Source: an uncultured Lachnospiraceae bacterium (GTDB lineage: Bacteria > Bacillota > Clostridia > Lachnospirales > Lachnospiraceae). From it: a stretch of 23,231 nucleotides of DNA. The stretch is taken from NCBI GenBank assembly GCA_910577655.1, contig CAJTOW010000069.1, positions 1-23,231 of the forward strand. Reading direction: 5' to 3'. Shown here piece by piece: positions 21,672-23,231 of this stretch (its first letter is position 1; each line of letters opens with the position of its first letter). A program made the position numbers and the translations under genes. The notes under the pieces were generated by a model, which was not told where the DNA came from, did no database searches, and saw only the letters and a list, made by a program, of their open reading frames with translations.

Positions 21672-22673
21672 ATGAAAATTGTAGTATTAGACGGCTACAC
21701 CGAGAATCCCGGCGATCTTGACTGGGGGTGTCTGGAGACCTTTGGGGAACTGACCGTGTATGACCGCACGGATGTCACAGATGAGGACGGGATCATTTCC
21801 CGTATCGGGGATGCCCAGATTGTGGTGACGAACAAGACACCGGTGACCCGGCGGGTGATGGATGCCTGCCAGATCCGGTTTATCGCGGTGCTGGCCACAG
21901 GGTACAATGTGGTGGATTGTGACTGTGCGGGGGAGAAGGGGATCCCCGTGTCCAATGTACCTGCTTACGGGACAGCGGCTGTGGGCCAGTTCGCCATCGC
22001 TCTTTTGCTGGAGATCTGTCATCATATCGGGCATCACGACCAGACAGTTAAGGCCGGGAAATGGCAGAATAATCAGGACTGGTGTTACTGGGATTATCCC
22101 CTGATAGAGCTGGCCGGCAAGACTATGGGGATCATCGGGTTCGGACGGATCGGGCAGACTACGGGACGGATTGCCAGGGCCCTGGGAATGAGGGTGCTGG
22201 CTTATGATAAGAATCCGGCCGGTTCTGATCCGGCAGCCATGGAAGACAGCGCCTTGGCAATCGCAGAATACACCAGTCTTGACCGGCTTCTGGCAGAGTC
22301 GGATGTCATCGCCCTCCATTGTCCCCTGCTTCCTGATACAGAAGGGATCATCAACCGGGACACGATCGGGAAAATGAAGGACGGAGTTATCCTCATCAAC
22401 AATTCCAGGGGGCCTTTGATTGTGGAAAAAGATCTGGCAGATGCCCTGAACTGTGGAAAAGTCCGGGCCGCGGGTCTGGATGTGGTCTCCGCAGAACCAG
22501 TCAAAGCCGACAATCCGCTCCTGACAGCGAAAAACTGCATCATCACTCCCCACATATCCTGGGCTTCACGGGAAAGCAGACAACGGATCATGGACTGTAC
22601 TGCAGAGAATATCCGAAGCTGGCTGGATGGGACGCCGGTGAATGTGGTGAATGAGTATAGATTTTATAAATAA
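21672..22673 (+). CDS. D-isomer-specific 2-hydroxyacid dehydrogenase (glycerate/hydroxypyruvate reductase-like)
   Basis: From the chosen ATG (GGAGGG 4 nt upstream) the protein is 333 residues; an in-frame ATG at 21654 is less well placed. The NAD-binding Rossmann motif GIIGFGRIGQ is followed by Asp in LAYDKNP, which favours NADH over NADPH. The catalytic triad is Arg246 (NNSRG), Glu275 (VSAEP) and His294 (TPHISW), with canonical spacing. Substrate-side residues LATGYNVVD resemble hydroxypyruvate reductases. It would reduce an alpha-keto acid such as hydroxypyruvate or glyoxylate, plausibly the aldolase product; this link is inference. It is the last gene of the plus-strand run and is closed by the hairpin at 22689. 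Confidence 0.9.
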   Translation: MKIVVLDGYTENPGDLDWGCLETFGELTVYDRTDVTDEDGIISRIGDAQIVVTNKTPVTRRVMDACQIRFIAVLATGYNVVDCDCAGEKGIPVSNVPAYGTAAVGQFAIALLLEICHHIGHHDQTVKAGKWQNNQDWCYWDYPLIELAGKTMGIIGFGRIGQTTGRIARALGMRVLAYDKNPAGSDPAAMEDSALAIAEYTSLDRLLAESDVIALHCPLLPDTEGIINRDTIGKMKDGVILINNSRGPLIVEKDLADALNCGKVRAAGLDVVSAEPVKADNPLLTAKNCIITPHISWASRESRQRIMDCTAENIRSWLDGTPVNVVNEYRFYK

Positions 22674-22858
22674 AGATTTTCCATAGAGAAAAGGGGCTGT
22701 GAAAAAAGTCGCGGCTGCCTGCTGGAAAATAACGGAATATCGTATAAATCCGTTGTCAGCAAAACCACAGAACAGACTTTTTTCACAACCCCTTTTCGCG
22801 CATCCGTTTCGATTATCTGTTTCTCTAAACATTCGCTTAAAATCATCTGCTCTCCCAT
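22664..22858 (-). pseudogene. Small ORF running into hairpin element B, possibly truncated gene
   Basis: A 64-codon frame starts with a strong AAGGAG 7 nt before the ATG at 22858. The first 28 residues (MGEQMILSECLEKQ, then IIETDARKGVVKKV) have ordinary protein composition. The rest is encoded by the hairpin element and the end of the dehydrogenase gene in antisense and does not look like protein. A gene start interrupted by insertion of the element is one reading; chance is the other. No family is recognised. Confidence 0.3.
22689..22796. repeat. Long hairpin element B (GGRGCTGTGA family)
   Basis: Outer 22-nt arms (22689-22710 and 22775-22796) pair with a single G-U position; the core is GGGGCTGTGAAAAAAGTC. 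An inner stem pairs AACGGA with TCCGTT and GCTG with CAGC. It ends 16 nt past the dehydrogenase stop and can act as terminator. It shares the outer arm and two-stem layout with element A at 14599-14694. Confidence 0.75.
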
Positions 22859-22902
22859 AAATATCTCCTTCCTGGCCCATGCATGACAGCCTCACTCGTC
22901 AG

Positions 22903-22921
22903 TTCCCGGATATGCCGGGAA
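22903..22921. other. Short hairpin in the right intergenic region
   Basis: TTCCCGG (22903-22909) pairs with CCGGGAA (22915-22921) around a 5-nt loop. It lies just upstream of the small minus-strand ORF at 22858. No function is assigned. Confidence 0.35.
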
Positions 22922-22925
22922 TTAA

Positions 22926-22953
22926 TACTGAATTGATGAAAACCATTTCAGTA
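22926..22953. promoter_or_regulatory. cre-like site within a larger inverted repeat
   Basis: TGAAAACCATTTCA (22937-22950) matches the catabolite-responsive consensus TGNAANCGNTNNCA except at the central G. It lies inside an outer inverted repeat TACTGAA (22926-22932) / TTCAGTA (22947-22953). It may bind CcpA or another LacI-type regulator. Confidence 0.4.
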
Positions 22954-22995
22954 CATATGACCAAAAAAACCACATAAAATTGTGACAAATACCGA

Positions 22996-23024
22996 TTTAC
23001 ACAAAACAGTATCTGGATTATAAT
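22996..23024 (+). promoter_or_regulatory. Strong sigma-A promoter without an obvious gene
   Basis: TTTACA (22996-23001) and consensus TATAAT (23019-23024) are separated by 17 nt. The expected start is near 23031. Downstream, only short frames without ribosome sites are visible up to the window end. Confidence 0.65.
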
Positions 23025-23035
23025 TTTGTATATAA

Positions 23036-23049
23036 TGAAAACGATTTCA
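23036..23049 (+). promoter_or_regulatory. cre site (CcpA/LacI-type operator)
   Basis: TGAAAACGATTTCA fits the cre consensus TGNAANCGNTNNCA at every defined position and is palindromic. It covers about +6 to +19 of the promoter at 22996, a position that blocks transcription in known CcpA-repressed genes. Confidence 0.6.
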
Positions 23050-23129
23050 ACATGAGGTAATTATTCAGGCCACAAGAAGCAAAACCATCTGCCTATAGCC
23101 GAATGGACATTGCCAAAAACATGTGCCTT

Positions 23130-23159
23130 TTATGGGAATCAGGATCATGATTCCCATAA
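23130..23159. other. Perfect 12-bp inverted repeat
   Basis: TTATGGGAATCA (23130-23141) and TGATTCCCATAA (23148-23159) flank a 6-nt loop. No U-tract follows on either strand, so it is not a standard terminator. It may be the 3' structure of an RNA from the promoter at 22996, or an operator. Confidence 0.5.
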
Positions 23160-23176
23160 GCTGTATTTCAGAAAAG

Positions 23177-23230
23177 GTAACAGTTCAGATACCCCTTGAA
23201 CTGTTACGGCATCTGCCCATGAAAATCGCT
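23177..23230 (-). repeat. Dispersed palindromic repeat, copy 6, with conserved flank
   Basis: Perfect 11-nt arms GTAACAGTTCA (23177-23187) and TGAACTGTTAC (23197-23207) flank the 9-nt loop GATACCCCT, the reverse complement of the usual loop. The flank 23208-23230 matches 35-57 inverted. On the minus strand a frame entering from beyond the window ends SDFHGQMP and stop (23206-23204), like the tail at the left edge. The plus-strand frame through the palindrome reads VTVQIPLELL. Confidence 0.8.
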
Positions 23231-23231
23231 G

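Noticed and set aside
20752..22553. Long antisense frames across the aldolase and dehydrogenase genes
   Set aside because: The sense proteins carry full family motifs; the antisense translations are His/Gly-rich noise.
35..23230. Palindromic copies as a CRISPR array
   Set aside because: Copies are kilobases apart, in both orientations, and no spacer array or cas gene is present.

Overview
The window looks like chromosome from a spore-forming gut Clostridium, most likely Lachnospiraceae (Enterocloster/Hungatella-like). This rests on a cotJ spore-coat operon, choline-binding-type surface proteins, AGGAGG ribosome binding sites, sigma-A promoters, a CcpA-type cre site and mid-range GC with AT-rich intergenic regions. 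The genus is inference. No rRNA, tRNA, CRISPR array, prophage or intact insertion sequence was seen.

Layout. (1) 1-1144: a dispersed palindromic repeat, then an Rpn-type PD-(D/E)XK nuclease/transposase-like gene. (2) 1322-1795: methylglyoxal synthase, minus strand, followed by about 650 bases without a convincing gene. (3) 2443-3699: cotJA-cotJB-cotJC, minus strand; CotJA carries an unusual Cys-rich repeat. (4) 3957-8158: a sigma-A promoter, a 21-codon leader ORF coupled to a secreted cell-wall-binding protein, a sensor histidine kinase without a response regulator, a second paralogous cell-wall-binding protein and a strong terminator. (5) 8210-14587: an enolase-superfamily sugar-acid dehydratase and a GntR/FCD regulator (minus) divergent from a complete TRAP transporter (SBP, small and large permeases) and a DUF169 protein. 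(6) 14784-22673: an RpiR regulator and an FGGY kinase (minus) divergent from a second complete TRAP transporter, a DhnA-type class I aldolase and a D-2-hydroxyacid dehydrogenase. (7) 22674-23231: a long hairpin element, cre-like sites, an orphan promoter and an inverted copy of the left-edge repeat.

Regions 5 and 6 read as two sugar-acid uptake and catabolism modules, each with its own local regulator. The regulatory DNA can be read in unusual detail. Four near-identical 15-nt palindromes sit on the two divergent rpiR/TRAP promoters, and 11-nt TTGTAT boxes sit around the dehydratase, gntR and first TRAP promoters. The RpiR-kinase-TRAP-aldolase-dehydrogenase set is the best candidate for an undescribed catabolic pathway; its substrate cannot be read from sequence.

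Two dispersed repeat families cut across this layout. One is a 31-nt palindrome (arms GTAACAGTTCA / TGAACTGTTAC), present in at least five recognisable copies plus one decayed copy. It occurs intergenically, inside a signal-peptide coding region and across a stop codon. The other is a roughly 100-nt hairpin element beginning GGRGCTGTGA, present twice at operon ends.
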